DNA of 64,000 bases from Vibrio artabrorum. Its GTDB lineage: Bacteria > Pseudomonadota > Gammaproteobacteria > Enterobacterales > Vibrionaceae. The DNA is taken from assembly GCF_024347295.1 (NCBI RefSeq), contig NZ_AP025459.1, forward strand, positions 1 to 64,000. Direction: 5' to 3'. Position numbers and translations under genes: made by a program. This document shows positions 1 to 10,183 of the stretch, one piece after another. A model generated the notes under the pieces. It made no database searches. It was given only the letters and a program-made list of their open reading frames with translations, and was not told the origin of the DNA. Within the stretch, counting starts at the first letter, position 1, and each line of letters begins with the position of its first letter.

Positions 1-26
1 CCGTAATCAAATTAACTCTTAGTTAA

Positions 27-1103
27 TCAAATCAGCTCTTCGTTAATCAAATCAAGAATGTCGATCAGCTCATGATCCGGCAAATTCAGTAAGTTATCAC
101 CAACATACCATTCAATCTTACATTGGTTTGGCCATTCGCTGATCGCTGGGTTCCCGATCCAAATTTTATGCTTCTTGGCGATGTTATCCCTCACAATAAT
201 GCCGTCTTCGTAGCTCACCGGTAGATAAAGGTGAAGCATGTTAGCCTGCGGTTGTTGCGGGTTAACCGTGAACTGAGGGTAATCTTGTAATATTTGATAA
301 ACCTGTTTGGTGCGTTCATATAGCGCAGGCATCAGGTCTAATCGCTCATCAAATTGCATGGCCGCTGACACCACATAAGGCGTTCGATGATAGACATTGC
401 CACCTTGACGCTTCATCCACGCCGATGCTTTTGCCACAAAGGCTTTATCGCCTAACAGTAACGAACCACCAAGGCCATTGAGACCTTTATACAGCGATAC
501 ATAAGCAGTATCGAAACCGTTAGCTATCTCACGGTATGGCTTTTGATAATACGCAGCGCACTCCCACAAGCGCGCACCATCCATATGCAGATGAATGGAT
601 TGCGCTTTGCAGTAATGCTTAATCGTTTCTAGCTCTTCCCACTCAGGTAATTGCCCGCCAATTTCTCGCATCGGCAATTCATATAAAGCCGCTGCAATTT
701 CATCGGGCCATGCTTTTAAGTCGTCGACATTCCAAGTTCGAAATGCATTTCCGACGGGCAACACGTTGAATCGATTTTGAAGCTGATACCCTTGGCGTTC
801 ATGACGCATGATATGACTCGACTCATGCATCGCCACTACTGGATTTCTTTTTTCTTGGCACGCGATCTGTAGGGCGGTTGCCTGGTTCATTGTACCTGTA
901 ATGACAAACACGGCAGCTTCATAGCCGAGCAAATCGGCAACTTTGGCTTCAAAGCTTTCTATAAACTCTCCATCACCATAACTATCATGGCTTATATTGT
1001 GCTTCTCACACCATTCTGCCATCTGAGAGAATGTTTGTGCTGGAGAGGGTTCTAAGTGACCAGAAAGCAACAAATTACATTGTTGACGCAAGTCCATGCT
1101 CAT
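27..1103 (-). CDS. Threonine aldolase / beta-eliminating lyase family protein
   Basis: A PLP-dependent fold-type I enzyme of the L-threonine aldolase/beta-eliminating lyase family, likely cytoplasmic, cleaving a beta-hydroxy amino acid (threonine to glycine plus acetaldehyde is the family reaction). The pattern HMDGARLWE is the usual aspartate that binds the PLP ring nitrogen, and SLYKGLNG carries the probable Schiff-base lysine. The product is about 358 aa, near family length. I chose the ATG at 1103 because AGAGG lies 7 nt upstream; the reading frame stays open upstream but without a ribosome site. It is monocistronic and divergent from the kefF-like gene. Substrate preference cannot be read from sequence. 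Confidence 0.82.
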   Translation of the reverse strand: MSMDLRQQCNLLLSGHLEPSPAQTFSQMAEWCEKHNISHDSYGDGEFIESFEAKVADLLGYEAAVFVITGTMNQATALQIACQEKRNPVVAMHESSHIMRHERQGYQLQNRFNVLPVGNAFRTWNVDDLKAWPDEIAAALYELPMREIGGQLPEWEELETIKHYCKAQSIHLHMDGARLWECAAYYQKPYREIANGFDTAYVSLYKGLNGLGGSLLLGDKAFVAKASAWMKRQGGNVYHRTPYVVSAAMQFDERLDLMPALYERTKQVYQILQDYPQFTVNPQQPQANMLHLYLPVSYEDGIIVRDNIAKKHKIWIGNPAISEWPNQCKIEWYVGDNLLNLPDHELIDILDLINEELI

Positions 1104-1405
1104 AGTTTTTCCTCTATTCATTGTCGTTCTATGTCGGGTGATTGCATTATTTATGTTCGTCCCCAACGGTGCCATAAAATACACTAATTCGCTTTTATTA
1201 TTCGCGAACAATTAGTTTTACTCAGTCATAGACAGTGTGTGTCAGCTATGCACAAATTGGCGAGTGCTTTAGATAACGGATCACCAAAAATCGTATTGAC
1301 TCCATAAATTAGTATGGGCTAATTCGTTGTTCTTTAACCATTCTTCTATTATTGTATATCGACAATCCCAATACGCATTGTTCGAGAATAAACAAAGAGG
1401 GCTGT

Positions 1406-2026
1406 ATGTCGAAAAATCGAGTTTTGGTGCTATTCGCCCACCCAACTCAGCACCGTTCTGAAGCAAACAAACCCTTATTTGAACAAGCTCAGCGCATTGA
1501 TGGAGTCACCTGTGTCGATCTCTACGCTGAATATCCAACCTTTAAAATCAACATTGACCGTGAACAGAGACGTCTATTGGATCATGACATCATCATTTTT
1601 CAGTTCCCTCTGTATTGGTATTCGACGCCGGCGATTCTTAAAGAGTGGCAAGATCTCGTTCTAGAATATGGCTTTGCCTACGGTGTTGATGGAAACAAAC
1701 TGCAAGGTAAGAGCTTACTGTGTTGCATCACAGCAGGCGGTAAAAAAGAAGCTTACCAAAGCGATGGTTATAACCACTTCACTGTTCGAGAACTGCTTCA
1801 CCCTTTAGAGCAAACCGCGTCCTTATGTGGAATGAATTACCTTGCTCCTTTTGCGCTTTTTGGCTCTCGGACGGCATTAGAAGAAAAACGTATTCAACAA
1901 CATGTCGATAACTATAAGACGCTTTTACAAGCGTTAGTTGCAGACAGAATCAACATCAAAAAAGCCACTAAAGCAGAAAAATTAAACCACTATGTAGAAC
2001 AATTAATGACTGAGATGAAACAATGA
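1406..2026 (+). CDS. NAD(P)H oxidoreductase, KefF-like antiporter partner
   Basis: A flavodoxin-fold quinone reductase of the NQO/KefF type, about 206 aa. The N-terminus (VLVLFAHPTQHRSEANK) is the flavin-binding loop, and FQFPLYWYSTPAILKEWQD is the family signature around the isoalloxazine site. KefF proteins are soluble cytoplasmic subunits that activate glutathione-gated K+ efflux antiporters. The stop codon overlaps the ATG of the next gene (ATGA), so the two are translationally coupled and probably act together. The start at 1406 follows AGAGG at 1396-1400; an in-frame upstream start at 1352 lacks such a site. Confidence 0.85.
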   Translation: MSKNRVLVLFAHPTQHRSEANKPLFEQAQRIDGVTCVDLYAEYPTFKINIDREQRRLLDHDIIIFQFPLYWYSTPAILKEWQDLVLEYGFAYGVDGNKLQGKSLLCCITAGGKKEAYQSDGYNHFTVRELLHPLEQTASLCGMNYLAPFALFGSRTALEEKRIQQHVDNYKTLLQALVADRINIKKATKAEKLNHYVEQLMTEMKQ

Positions 2027-3951
2027 CAGGATATTTTCTACAAGCATTTATCTATTTACTTGCGGCGGTCATCGCTGTACCGATCGCCAAAAGGCTTGGC
2101 CTTGGCTCGGTGCTTGGTTACCTCATAGCCGGCGTCGTGATTGGTCCAATCATCGGCTTGGTTGGTGACGAAACCACAACGATTCAACATTTCGCTGAAT
2201 TTGGCGTAGTCATGATGCTATTTTTAGTCGGGCTTGAGCTTGAGCCTAAAATGCTGTGGGCGATGAGAAACCGCTTAGTTGGACTGGGTGGCCTTCAAGT
2301 TGGTGCAACAGCGGCAGTGGTTATGGGGATCGCATTAGTTTTTGGACAACCTTGGACGATCGCTCTTACTATTGGCTTGATCTTCGCTCTTTCATCTACC
2401 GCGATCGTTCTGCAAACTTTTAACGAAAAAGGGCTATCTAAGACAGAAGGGGGCAAAAATGCGTTCTCGGTCTTGCTGTTCCAAGATATCGCCGTGATTC
2501 CAATGCTCGCCTTCATTCCGTTGCTGGCTCTCCCTGAACTGGTGACTTTAGCAGAGAGCTCAGCTCAAGCCGCAGCACATCATGATGACTTAAGTTTGGT
2601 TGCAGGCTTACCAAGTTGGGCATACGGCCTAGTCATCACCGCCTCTATCGCGATTGTCGTTGTTGGTGGACATTATCTAAGTCGACCACTATTCCGTTTC
2701 GTTGCCAGTTCTGGCCTGCGTGAAATCTTTACAGCAACAGCACTGATGTTGGTTATTGGTATTGCAGCACTAATGAGCCTAGTCGGCTTATCGCCAGCAT
2801 TAGGCACTTTCCTAGCCGGTGTTGTACTGGCTAACAGTGAATTCCGACATGAGCTGGAGTCCAACATTGATCCGTTCAAAGGCTTATTACTTGGACTGTT
2901 CTTTATTACCGTGGGTGCGGGTATCAACTTTGGGATACTGTTTAACGACTTTGCACTCATTCTTGCTTTGACATTGGGCGTGATGATACTTAAAGCACTG
3001 GTGCTGTTTACGCTGGCATTAATATTCAAGATCAAGAACAGCGATCGTTGGCTGTTTACATTGAGCTTGGCACAAGCCGGTGAGTTTGGTTTTGTGTTAT
3101 TGAGTTTCTCCGCTCAAAACCACGTATTACCTGCTGATATCGTCCAGACCCTGTCGCTAGTTGTCGCGCTTTCAATGTTCCTAACACCCGGGTTATTCAT
3201 TCTATTTGATAAAGTGATATTGCCTCGTTACCAACAAAAATCGAACGACCGCGAAGAAGATACCATCGACGAAAAAGGCACGGTCATTATTGCTGGCATT
3301 GGTCGATTCGGTCAAATCGTTAACCGCCTTTTGGTCTCGAATGACGTCAATACGGTGGTTCTGGATCATCAAGCAAACCAAGTTGACTTGCTGCGTTCCA
3401 TCAATATTAAGTCTTACTTTGGTGACGCCACTCGTCATGACCTATTGCATACCGCTGGAATCGAAGAAGCGGCGATGCTTGTCATTGCCATCGATAACCC
3501 AGATTCAAGCGTTGAATTGGTTAAATACGTCAAACATACCTACCCTAAAGTAAAAATCTTAGCACGTGCATTCGACCGCGGTCATAGTTACCGATTAAAA
3601 GAAGCAGGGGCTGACTTTGTAGAATCAGAAACGTATCACTCAGCGCTTGAGATGGGGGCTGAAGCCTTACGTTCTTTAGGTCACCACCCCTTCTTCGTCG
3701 AACAACAAAAATCAACGTATCAACGTGTTGAAAGCCGCAAGTCTGAAAAACTTTACCAAGCTTGGTCTGAAGCTCAAGAGAACCCGCGCTACGACAACAA
3801 TTATCGACAAATCTTCATTAATCTTGAAGAAGCAATGAAAGAAGATATGAAAAAAGACCGTTCAGATAAACATAGTCATTCTGAGCGTGGTTGGACACCA
3901 CCACCGAAAGGCTACGCTGACAATTTGGACGATGAAGAGTCTCAACCGTAA
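2023..3951 (+). CDS. CPA2 monovalent cation:proton antiporter, KefB/KefC type
   Basis: A glutathione-gated K+/H+ antiporter of the inner membrane, 642 aa. Residues 1-390 form the Na+/H+ exchanger core with about 12 hydrophobic helices, including FGVVMMLFLVGLELEP and the FQDIAVIPML helix typical of Kef proteins. A cytoplasmic RCK/TrkA-N domain follows from about residue 420 (GTVIIAGIGRFGQIVNRLL is the dinucleotide-binding GxGxxG strand). The C-terminal tail (600-642) is highly charged. It overlaps the upstream kefF-like gene by 4 nt. The known role of Kef systems is K+ efflux and cytoplasmic acidification during electrophile stress. KefB and KefC cannot be told apart here. Confidence 0.9.
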   Translation: MTGYFLQAFIYLLAAVIAVPIAKRLGLGSVLGYLIAGVVIGPIIGLVGDETTTIQHFAEFGVVMMLFLVGLELEPKMLWAMRNRLVGLGGLQVGATAAVVMGIALVFGQPWTIALTIGLIFALSSTAIVLQTFNEKGLSKTEGGKNAFSVLLFQDIAVIPMLAFIPLLALPELVTLAESSAQAAAHHDDLSLVAGLPSWAYGLVITASIAIVVVGGHYLSRPLFRFVASSGLREIFTATALMLVIGIAALMSLVGLSPALGTFLAGVVLANSEFRHELESNIDPFKGLLLGLFFITVGAGINFGILFNDFALILALTLGVMILKALVLFTLALIFKIKNSDRWLFTLSLAQAGEFGFVLLSFSAQNHVLPADIVQTLSLVVALSMFLTPGLFILFDKVILPRYQQKSNDREEDTIDEKGTVIIAGIGRFGQIVNRLLVSNDVNTVVLDHQANQVDLLRSINIKSYFGDATRHDLLHTAGIEEAAMLVIAIDNPDSSVELVKYVKHTYPKVKILARAFDRGHSYRLKEAGADFVESETYHSALEMGAEALRSLGHHPFFVEQQKSTYQRVESRKSEKLYQAWSEAQENPRYDNNYRQIFINLEEAMKEDMKKDRSDKHSHSERGWTPPPKGYADNLDDEESQP

Positions 3952-4089
3952 AGCTCGAACGGGGCAATGACGGGCTAAATGAAGAACGTGTATACAATGA
4001 GCGCTACAGTGCATCAGATCTTAGGTAATACACGTTGAAATTATCATTACTTAATATAATAATAATTTTTTGTTATTTTCAGGTGAGAG

Positions 4090-4986
4090 ATGAGTATGAT
4101 TAACCCACTTTGGCTCAATACGTTTAAGACTCTGGTTGAAGTTGGTCATTTCACTCAAACTGCAGACAAGCTGTACATGACACAACCGGGTGTGAGCCAA
4201 CACATCAAAAAACTTGAGCAAGCTTGCAACTGTGACCTGTTATCTCGGGAAAAAAAGAGTTTTGAATTGACTGAACAAGGTCGGATTGTCTATCGCTATG
4301 CACTTCAGTTAGCGAAAAACCAAGAAGACTTATTTGAGTCTCTAAGTTTTGATAACCCTTATGCAGGCCAATGTAACCTCTCCTGTTCTGGCTCTTTATC
4401 TTTACGACTTTATCCGAAGCTTCTTCAACTGCAACAGCAACATCGAGAATTAAGCATTCACCTCGAAGCGGCGCCAAACCAAAAGATATTGAATGACTTA
4501 CTCCAAGGCAATACCGATATCGGCATTGTGAGGCACTCACCTAACGACAGCTACTACCAAAGCCAAGTCATAGGCCAAGAGAGTCTGCACCTTATCGTTC
4601 CCCACAATCTTGCAGATCTAGAGATAACACCAACGGTGTTAAACGACATTGGCCTCATTGCACACCCAGATTCGGCTCACTATCTGTCTTTATATTTTGA
4701 CTTATGTGGGGATAAGGATCTTGCGAGTATCAACGTTAATGAGATACCAAAGTCTGGCTACATCAATCAACTTCACCAGATCTTACTGCCAGTATCAAAA
4801 GGGTTGGGCTTTACCGTGTTACCGGCTAGTGCGGTTGAACACTTTCCAGAAAGAGACAAACTGCACGTTGTGCCGCCCAAGGTTGAAGTTGAGGAGACCT
4901 TGTATTTGGTTCAGAAAAGAAATCAAAAACTGCCACACAGGTACGATGCGGTCATTGAGTTAATCAAACAAAACGTAAACAGCTAG
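4090..4986 (+). CDS. LysR family transcriptional regulator
   Basis: A 298-aa LysR-type regulator. The N-terminal winged helix-turn-helix spans about residues 5-65 (NTFKTLVEVGHFTQTADKL then TQPGVSQHIKKLE), and a periplasmic-binding-like effector domain covers residues 90-295. Two ATGs are possible: 4090 and 4096. AGGTGA at 4081-4086 is better spaced for 4096, so the first two residues may be artefactual. It is transcribed in the same direction as kefB but separated by 138 bp, so probably has its own promoter. No divergent neighbour suggests a target. Confidence 0.85.
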   Translation: MSMINPLWLNTFKTLVEVGHFTQTADKLYMTQPGVSQHIKKLEQACNCDLLSREKKSFELTEQGRIVYRYALQLAKNQEDLFESLSFDNPYAGQCNLSCSGSLSLRLYPKLLQLQQQHRELSIHLEAAPNQKILNDLLQGNTDIGIVRHSPNDSYYQSQVIGQESLHLIVPHNLADLEITPTVLNDIGLIAHPDSAHYLSLYFDLCGDKDLASINVNEIPKSGYINQLHQILLPVSKGLGFTVLPASAVEHFPERDKLHVVPPKVEVEETLYLVQKRNQKLPHRYDAVIELIKQNVNS

Positions 4987-5277
4987 GCCAAATCTCATAT
5001 TAATTTAAAATGGACTTGCCATTTCAAAAAATACGCGTATCATCCACCAATTGGCTCTTGTTTAAAGAGCTGTTAATGCTAAAGTAAGTCCAAGTTCCAC
5101 ACAGACAGTTCTCGATTCCCTCGTTACACCCTCTCTGCGTCAGCTTTCACCTAGATAGTCATTCAATAGCTTTAAATTCGATCCTACTACCGTTCTATTC
5201 ATCCTTTGCTTTCTTTTGAGCAAATTAAAAATAGATCGACAACTTAAATACAAATGTAATAAACACAAGGCACAATT

Positions 5278-5376
5278 ATGTCACGCAGAACAACACGACA
5301 AACCCATTGGTACCAACTATCACGCGAAAAAAACGTTAATAAACTAAAAGGTAATAAATGCTCAAAATCAAAATAG
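5278..5376 (+). CDS. Small basic ORF (32 aa), possible leader of the next gene
   Basis: A short reading frame starting MSRRTTRQTHWYQLSR, preceded by AAGG with 7-nt spacing. It is strongly basic and ends 18 nt inside the following 69-aa gene, so the two overlap in different frames. This geometry fits translational coupling of a small peptide and its neighbour, but a frameshifted longer gene is also possible. I do not recognise the family. Support is only the ribosome site and the overlap. Confidence 0.4.
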   Translation: MSRRTTRQTHWYQLSREKNVNKLKGNKCSKSK

Positions 5377-5567
5377 ACTTATACCGAGAAGAAGTTTCAT
5401 GGGTCACCGAGATTCGACAGCTCAATAGCGATATACTTCACCGCCACATATTGCCCAAGCTACACCACCACAGTTATCTCATCGACTTTGAATTTAATGA
5501 ACGAGAAAGCATCGGAACTATCGTTTCAGGCAACGGAAACACCCTAGGACATTTCACACTCCTATAG
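5358..5567 (+). CDS. Hypothetical protein (69 aa)
   Basis: A small soluble protein with an ATG preceded by AAAGG at a 6-nt distance, embedded in the end of the upstream 32-aa frame. The composition is mixed alpha/beta, with a histidine-rich centre (LHRHILPKLHHHSY) and no membrane segment or signal peptide. I do not recognise a domain. The good ribosome site and coupling argue that it is real; function unknown. Confidence 0.55.
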   Translation: MLKIKIDLYREEVSWVTEIRQLNSDILHRHILPKLHHHSYLIDFEFNERESIGTIVSGNGNTLGHFTLL

Positions 5568-5798
5568 CATTTTCCAAAGGCGACAGAAAGCAACACCGCC
5601 TAGTCCCAAAGATGTAAAAGATGTCACCCTCAATTCGCTCTAGCAGAACAAAATAGAGTAGAAGTAAAACCGATCAGAAACCTAGCCCTTTTTGCATTTC
5701 ACACGCGGCTAACGCTAGCTAGGTTATCGTACTTCTATTGAAACCAACTTATATCGAACTCTGAATTACCAATGAGTCATTATCAGTGCATTCATGGA

Positions 5799-6392
5799 CT
5801 AATAAGTTAACGGCATCGACCTTAACTTCTGATCAAGAGTATATAAGTGTTCTGCAGCTTGCATGTGTTGAGGGTAATCATTGAATTTCTCACGATTCTC
5901 CTCATTCATCTTACATGTCTCATCCACCAGCATTAACGTCCAATACAGCTTTGTTGTATGCAGCATCGCCAATAACGGTTTGAACACCTCTTTCTCATAA
6001 GCTTGAATCAATTCTTCAATTAACTCGTCACGTTGGTCTTCGCTTGCGATTGAACCCTCGGTTGCCGACAACACTTTTTGATACTTGAGGTTTTGTTGCA
6101 GCTTATCCATGATCGTTTGGTTATCTTTCGCTAGCTCAACAAGTTTTGACTTAATGATGTTCACCCAGTGAGCTTGGCTTAGTACGACATCGTTAACACT
6201 GGTAAAATCTTCTCGTATCTGTCGTTCCACATCTTTTTGAGCTTTCTTTAAAACGCCACGCACTTTTTGGAAAGGCAGCTGATATTCCTTACTTAGCTCG
6301 ATAATCAGTTTATGAAAACCACCATTTGGCAGGTGTAAGTTCTCCTTGAACGTCGCCATTGCAGCTTCTTGCTGTTGTGTAAGGTTGGTCAT
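5799..6392 (-). CDS. Hypothetical helical protein (197 aa)
   Basis: A 197-aa cytoplasmic protein predicted almost entirely helical from its long runs of charged and hydrophobic residues. It has no signal peptide, membrane helix or recognisable catalytic motif. The N-terminal segment (residues 15-55) contains a lysine-rich stretch, FQKVRGVLKKAQKDVERQ, that could bind nucleic acid or a partner. It stands alone and is divergent from the next gene. It looks like an ordinary conserved gene rather than a shadow frame, but I cannot assign a function. Confidence 0.65.
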   Translation of the reverse strand: MTNLTQQQEAAMATFKENLHLPNGGFHKLIIELSKEYQLPFQKVRGVLKKAQKDVERQIREDFTSVNDVVLSQAHWVNIIKSKLVELAKDNQTIMDKLQQNLKYQKVLSATEGSIASEDQRDELIEELIQAYEKEVFKPLLAMLHTTKLYWTLMLVDETCKMNEENREKFNDYPQHMQAAEHLYTLDQKLRSMPLTY

Positions 6393-6723
6393 TCTGTTTC
6401 CTATTCTTTATCACTTATGGTGCTGAGCCCGCGATCATACCATTGTTGGTCATAATCGTTAGATATCTTCATCCAGACACCTTGGTCTTGGATTCGTCAG
6501 CACTACCTTATTTCTGCTCATCTTACCGATAAATATCTTTGTCGTGTGGATAAAACACCCTAGTTGATGTCCCAAAGTGACATCACTACTATGCGAACCC
6601 AAAGGGTTGGTCACCTCAAGTTGAGCGCTGTGAAGAAAAAACAGCAACAAAAAATGAATAAGCCGCAGCCGTTCTTTGACATGACAAACCAAACTTCAAA
6701 TCTCCGATGTAAGTGACACCGGT
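6393..6723. other. Divergent intergenic region, 331 bp
   Basis: This lies between two genes transcribed away from each other and should hold both promoters. A 77-codon minus-strand frame inside it has no ribosome site and looks accidental. I see no clear operator or terminator. Confidence 0.4.
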
Positions 6724-7215
6724 ATGTTGTCGTTTATTTCAGTTTTAAATAGATCACTTTTTGAACATCGATTCGCACCAGTTTATGAGCCCTCTTTGAG
6801 CGCTTTTCTATATCTAAATAAACCTGTTGGAAAATTTGTCGTGAACGTATTAAGAAATATTTGCCCTGATCGATTAGGGAAAGAGCGTAACAAACGAGAG
6901 TATGATTTACGCGTGCTTAATTGTGTGAGTGAAAGCGAATATGAATCGCGAATGGCAGTATGGAATAGCCTAACTTTAGGTGCTAATTCATCTGCTTCGG
7001 AAACAAAAGCCTTTATTGATGAGGTTTTTAAAAAACTACAACGAGACCTCAAAGATACTGATCGTGAATTATCGATTAACGCCGCTGAGTTTATTGCAAC
7101 AGCACATGAGGAAATCAATTATATCAAGGTTTTCGTAGCCGATAAAACGTCACAATATGGCTGGTACGCGACGATCGTTTTAATGATCATCGGTATTTTT
7201 GCATTGTGTATCTAA
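6724..7215 (+). CDS. Hypothetical C-tail-anchored membrane protein (163 aa)
   Basis: A 163-aa protein whose only membrane segment is at the extreme C-terminus (residues about 143-163, GWYATIVLMIIGIFALCI). This gives a tail-anchored topology with a mainly helical cytoplasmic body. The body includes an amphipathic segment from 85 to 130. It has no signal peptide or catalytic motif that I recognise. A strong hairpin-plus-T terminator follows at 7261-7301. Function unknown. Confidence 0.6.
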   Translation: MLSFISVLNRSLFEHRFAPVYEPSLSAFLYLNKPVGKFVVNVLRNICPDRLGKERNKREYDLRVLNCVSESEYESRMAVWNSLTLGANSSASETKAFIDEVFKKLQRDLKDTDRELSINAAEFIATAHEEINYIKVFVADKTSQYGWYATIVLMIIGIFALCI

Positions 7216-7260
7216 CACAACCCGTCTATGTATAAACGGTAACAAAATCCACACGATTCT

Positions 7261-7301
7261 CGCGAGACGTTTCGGCTTTAAGCCAGGCGGCTCGCGTTTT
7301 T
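7261..7301 (+). terminator. Rho-independent terminator after the 163-aa gene
   Basis: An outer stem CGCGAG/CTCGCG encloses an inner GGCTT/AAGCC hairpin and is followed by five T residues. It lies 45 bp after the stop codon of the tail-anchored protein. Confidence 0.75.
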
Positions 7302-7562
7302 GTATCAACTCAGCGCTGGAGTCTGTCCGTTAGCAATCTAGATTCAGGGTTTGTTTAACTCACTTCTTATGTACGAACATAAGTGCTTACTCCTACCAAT
7401 GACAATGACAAACTTAAATACAGCACTCACCAAAGAACAAAAAAGCAACACCTCCCCAACCAAAGCGTTACTTATCACACAAACCATTCACTTAATTCTG
7501 CCTGAAATACTATTTTATGAAATACTCAGCAGCGAAGGAATCAGGTCAATATAGGGATAGTT

Positions 7563-9506
7563 ATGCGCCACCTTTCTATAGCACGCAAGATTAAGCTAGG
7601 TTATGCCATCTGCTTGCTCTTTTTCGTCATTTCCGGCGTTGTGAGTTACAAAGGCATCCAAACCTTGTCGCAAGGCTTTAGTCAATACAGTGAACTTAGC
7701 CATGAAACGACACTATCAGGTAACATCCAAGTGCACTTTCTTCAGATGCGTTTAGCCTCTGAACGTTATATAGACTCATTGGATAAGCAATATGAAACGA
7801 ATTATCAAGCAAGTAAACTCGCCATTGATGATCTGTTGAACCAGCTTCTCCAAACCTCCACCAAAAATGATAGCTTATCGAGCCTACAGTTAGTGCAAGA
7901 CAGTGTTGAAGCCTTCGATGCGGCTTATAGCTCTATGAAACAGAGTCAGTTACTCATCGACAAACTCGTGAACGTCGATATGGTCCAAAGAGAAACCAAC
8001 GCACTCAAAGCCGCTCAGAGCTTATTGTATGAGTCTTACAACAACAATGACCCAAATGCGAGCTTGTACGCGGGCATGCTGATGGAGAATTTTCTCCTCG
8101 CCAAAATCACCGTGTTAAATTACTCAAATAACAACAATCTTAAAACTTATGAAGCCGGTAAAAATATCTTTGAATATGCATTACCAGGTATTGAGAGTGA
8201 CATTGAGTCTCTTCAATCCTCCCCTTATCAAAGTGAACTGATTAAAGACTTTTCTAACCAACGCGAAGCGTATGAAAAAGGCTTTGAACTCGTTCATCAA
8301 CAGATGATTGAGAACACCCAAAGAGAAGCAACCCTTGTCTCAATTGGCAACAGCTTAGCCATCGCGGTAGCGGATGCCCAGAGTATTCTTGAACAACAGA
8401 AACAAGCACTCACGCCAAAACTGCAAGCCAGCAAAAAACGCTCCATTCAAATCATCATCTTGCTGACTGGTGTGGCTTTGATCATTGGTATGACGAGTGC
8501 GGTTTTGGTGACTCGATCGATAACCAAAGGCATCGATCAGGTTAAACGGATCACTAACGAACTTTCTCAGGGTAACCTGAACGTTGAAGTGAACATCGAG
8601 AGTAAAAATGAGATTGGCGAATTGCTGACCAACATGGCCATCACCATTGAGTCTCTGCGAGATATCGTTGGGCAAGTAAACCACTCTAGTGTACGGATTG
8701 GCGAGATGTCAGAGTCGCTCAATCAAGTCACCAACACCAGCTCGACCAACGCAACACAATTGAACAATGAAATGAACAATATTTCATCCGCCGTTGATCA
8801 ACTCGCGTCAAGCACCTCAGAAATTGCCACCAGTGCTAACCATGCATCTCAAGTGGCAAACCAAGCAACTGAGAATGTGGCAATGGGATTAAAAGAAGTA
8901 GACAAAACCCTGCACGAAATTGGCAGTGCCGATGAAAGCATGCAGGTCAGCAGTCAAAAAGTGACCAACCTACACAAAGAGTCAATAAACATTGGTGCCA
9001 TTCTTGAAGTTATCAAAGGCGTTTCTGAACAGACCAACCTATTGGCATTGAACGCAGCCATAGAAGCCGCTCGTGCGGGTGAGCAGGGCCGTGGATTTGC
9101 CGTAGTAGCCGATGAAGTGAGAACTCTAGCGAAGCGCACCCAAGATTCTGCAAGCCAGATTGATGAACTGATCACCTCACTGCAACGTGGTGCTAAAGAC
9201 GCATTAGAGTCTATCAAAGCGAGTCACAGCACGGTTTCCGATGCTTCGACTCAGGCGCAACAAGCTTCTCAAAACTTACATGTGATTAATCAACATATTC
9301 AAGATTTGAATCAGGCCAACAGCCAAATTGCGGCTTCAGTTGATGAACAAGATTGCCTAACTAAGTCATTGGGTGAGAATGCGCAGGGTGCCAACACCAT
9401 AGCACAGAGTAATCAAGAATCGGTTAGCAGCATTTCAGGTGCGGCGAACGACTTAACTGAAGTTGCTCACCACTTGGAGCGTCAAGTGAATCGATTTAGA
9501 ACCTAA
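7563..9506 (+). CDS. Methyl-accepting chemotaxis protein
   Basis: A 647-aa transmembrane chemoreceptor. TM1 is at about residues 10-30 ([16 protein letters not shown]). A large all-helical periplasmic sensor of about 260 residues, resembling a helical bimodular (HBM) domain, follows. TM2 is near 295-317, then a HAMP domain (318-370), then the cytoplasmic signalling coiled coil. The conserved hairpin tip reads [19 protein letters not shown] near residue 490. The ligand is unknown. A start at 7563 follows an AGGGA ribosome site. It is monocistronic and ends at a bidirectional terminator. Confidence 0.93.
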   Translation: MRHLSIARKIKLGYAICLLFFVISGVVSYKGIQTLSQGFSQYSELSHETTLSGNIQVHFLQMRLASERYIDSLDKQYETNYQASKLAIDDLLNQLLQTSTKNDSLSSLQLVQDSVEAFDAAYSSMKQSQLLIDKLVNVDMVQRETNALKAAQSLLYESYNNNDPNASLYAGMLMENFLLAKITVLNYSNNNNLKTYEAGKNIFEYALPGIESDIESLQSSPYQSELIKDFSNQREAYEKGFELVHQQMIENTQREATLVSIGNSLAIAVADAQSILEQQKQALTPKLQASKKRSIQIIILLTGVALIIGMTSAVLVTRSITKGIDQVKRITNELSQGNLNVEVNIESKNEIGELLTNMAITIESLRDIVGQVNHSSVRIGEMSESLNQVTNTSSTNATQLNNEMNNISSAVDQLASSTSEIATSANHASQVANQATENVAMGLKEVDKTLHEIGSADESMQVSSQKVTNLHKESINIGAILEVIKGVSEQTNLLALNAAIEAARAGEQGRGFAVVADEVRTLAKRTQDSASQIDELITSLQRGAKDALESIKASHSTVSDASTQAQQASQNLHVINQHIQDLNQANSQIAASVDEQDCLTKSLGENAQGANTIAQSNQESVSSISGAANDLTEVAHHLERQVNRFRT

Positions 9507-9575
9507 CTTATTTGCAACATCGCTTATGTGAGAAATCGCTTATTTAAGACAAAGAAAAGGCTTCTACCTCATAAA

Positions 9576-9610
9576 AAATGCCCTCCAATCGTTGGGGGGC
9601 ATTTCGTTTT
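9576..9610. terminator. Bidirectional terminator between mcp and nudix genes
   Basis: An 11-bp stem, AAATGCCCTCC with GGGGGGCATTT (one G-T pair), is flanked by A-rich and T-rich runs. It sits between the convergent chemoreceptor and Nudix genes, so it can serve both. Confidence 0.8.
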
Positions 9611-9664
9611 ATTCGTTATGTTTTTTTAATTTGACGGTTGAATATCAAGCATAAACTAGGGGTT

Positions 9665-10183
9665 TTAAAGCATTTCTTTGGCTATCAAATGCAGCAGAAA
9701 CGTTTCCCGCTCAATGCTCATGCCCTTTTTCGGGCTCTCAGCCATGGTCTTCTCGTTATGAGCAATGGCGTCATGAATGTTAATCCACACAGGTTTCATT
9801 CCGTTTTTTATTTCATAGTCTTCATAAGCCGTTTCCCCCAGCTCGCGGTCAATCTTGCATGAGTAGCAATAAGAAATCATGTGCATGATATCCGCATCAT
9901 CTTTATACCAAGGGCGAAACTCTTCAATAATACCGAACGGTTTAATGCTGTGGATATTCTTTGCACCCGTCTCTTCTTCCAGTTCACGAACCATACCGGC
10001 AATGACGTCTTCACCCTCATCTAGCCCACCACCAGGGATGGTGTAGTCGTGATAACGCTCGGTATAAAGCATCAAGATGTTCTCACCATCTAACACAATC
10101 GCACGGGCAGCATTGCGCTTGTATACCGTTTTATTGTCTAAGTGTTCGATCTCTGGGTGGATAGTCGTTTTTAGATGTCTCAT
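9665..10183 (-). CDS. Nudix hydrolase
   Basis: A 172-aa member of the Nudix superfamily, which hydrolyses nucleoside diphosphates linked to another moiety. The Nudix box is complete near residues 52-74: GGGLDEGEDVIAGMVRELEE followed by ETGA, with the metal-binding RE..EE residues. There is no extra domain, signal peptide or membrane helix. It is convergent with the chemoreceptor gene. The substrate cannot be inferred from the box alone. Confidence 0.88.
   Translation of the reverse strand: MRHLKTTIHPEIEHLDNKTVYKRNAARAIVLDGENILMLYTERYHDYTIPGGGLDEGEDVIAGMVRELEEETGAKNIHSIKPFGIIEEFRPWYKDDADIMHMISYCYSCKIDRELGETAYEDYEIKNGMKPVWINIHDAIAHNEKTMAESPKKGMSIERETFLLHLIAKEML

Noticed and set aside
6459-6692. 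77-codon minus-strand frame in the divergent spacer
   Set aside because: No ribosome site, and it fills a region expected to be two promoters.
7351-7554. 67-codon plus-strand frame before the chemoreceptor gene
   Set aside because: No ribosome site and low-complexity Leu/Thr composition; it ends just before the mcp start and looks like leader DNA.
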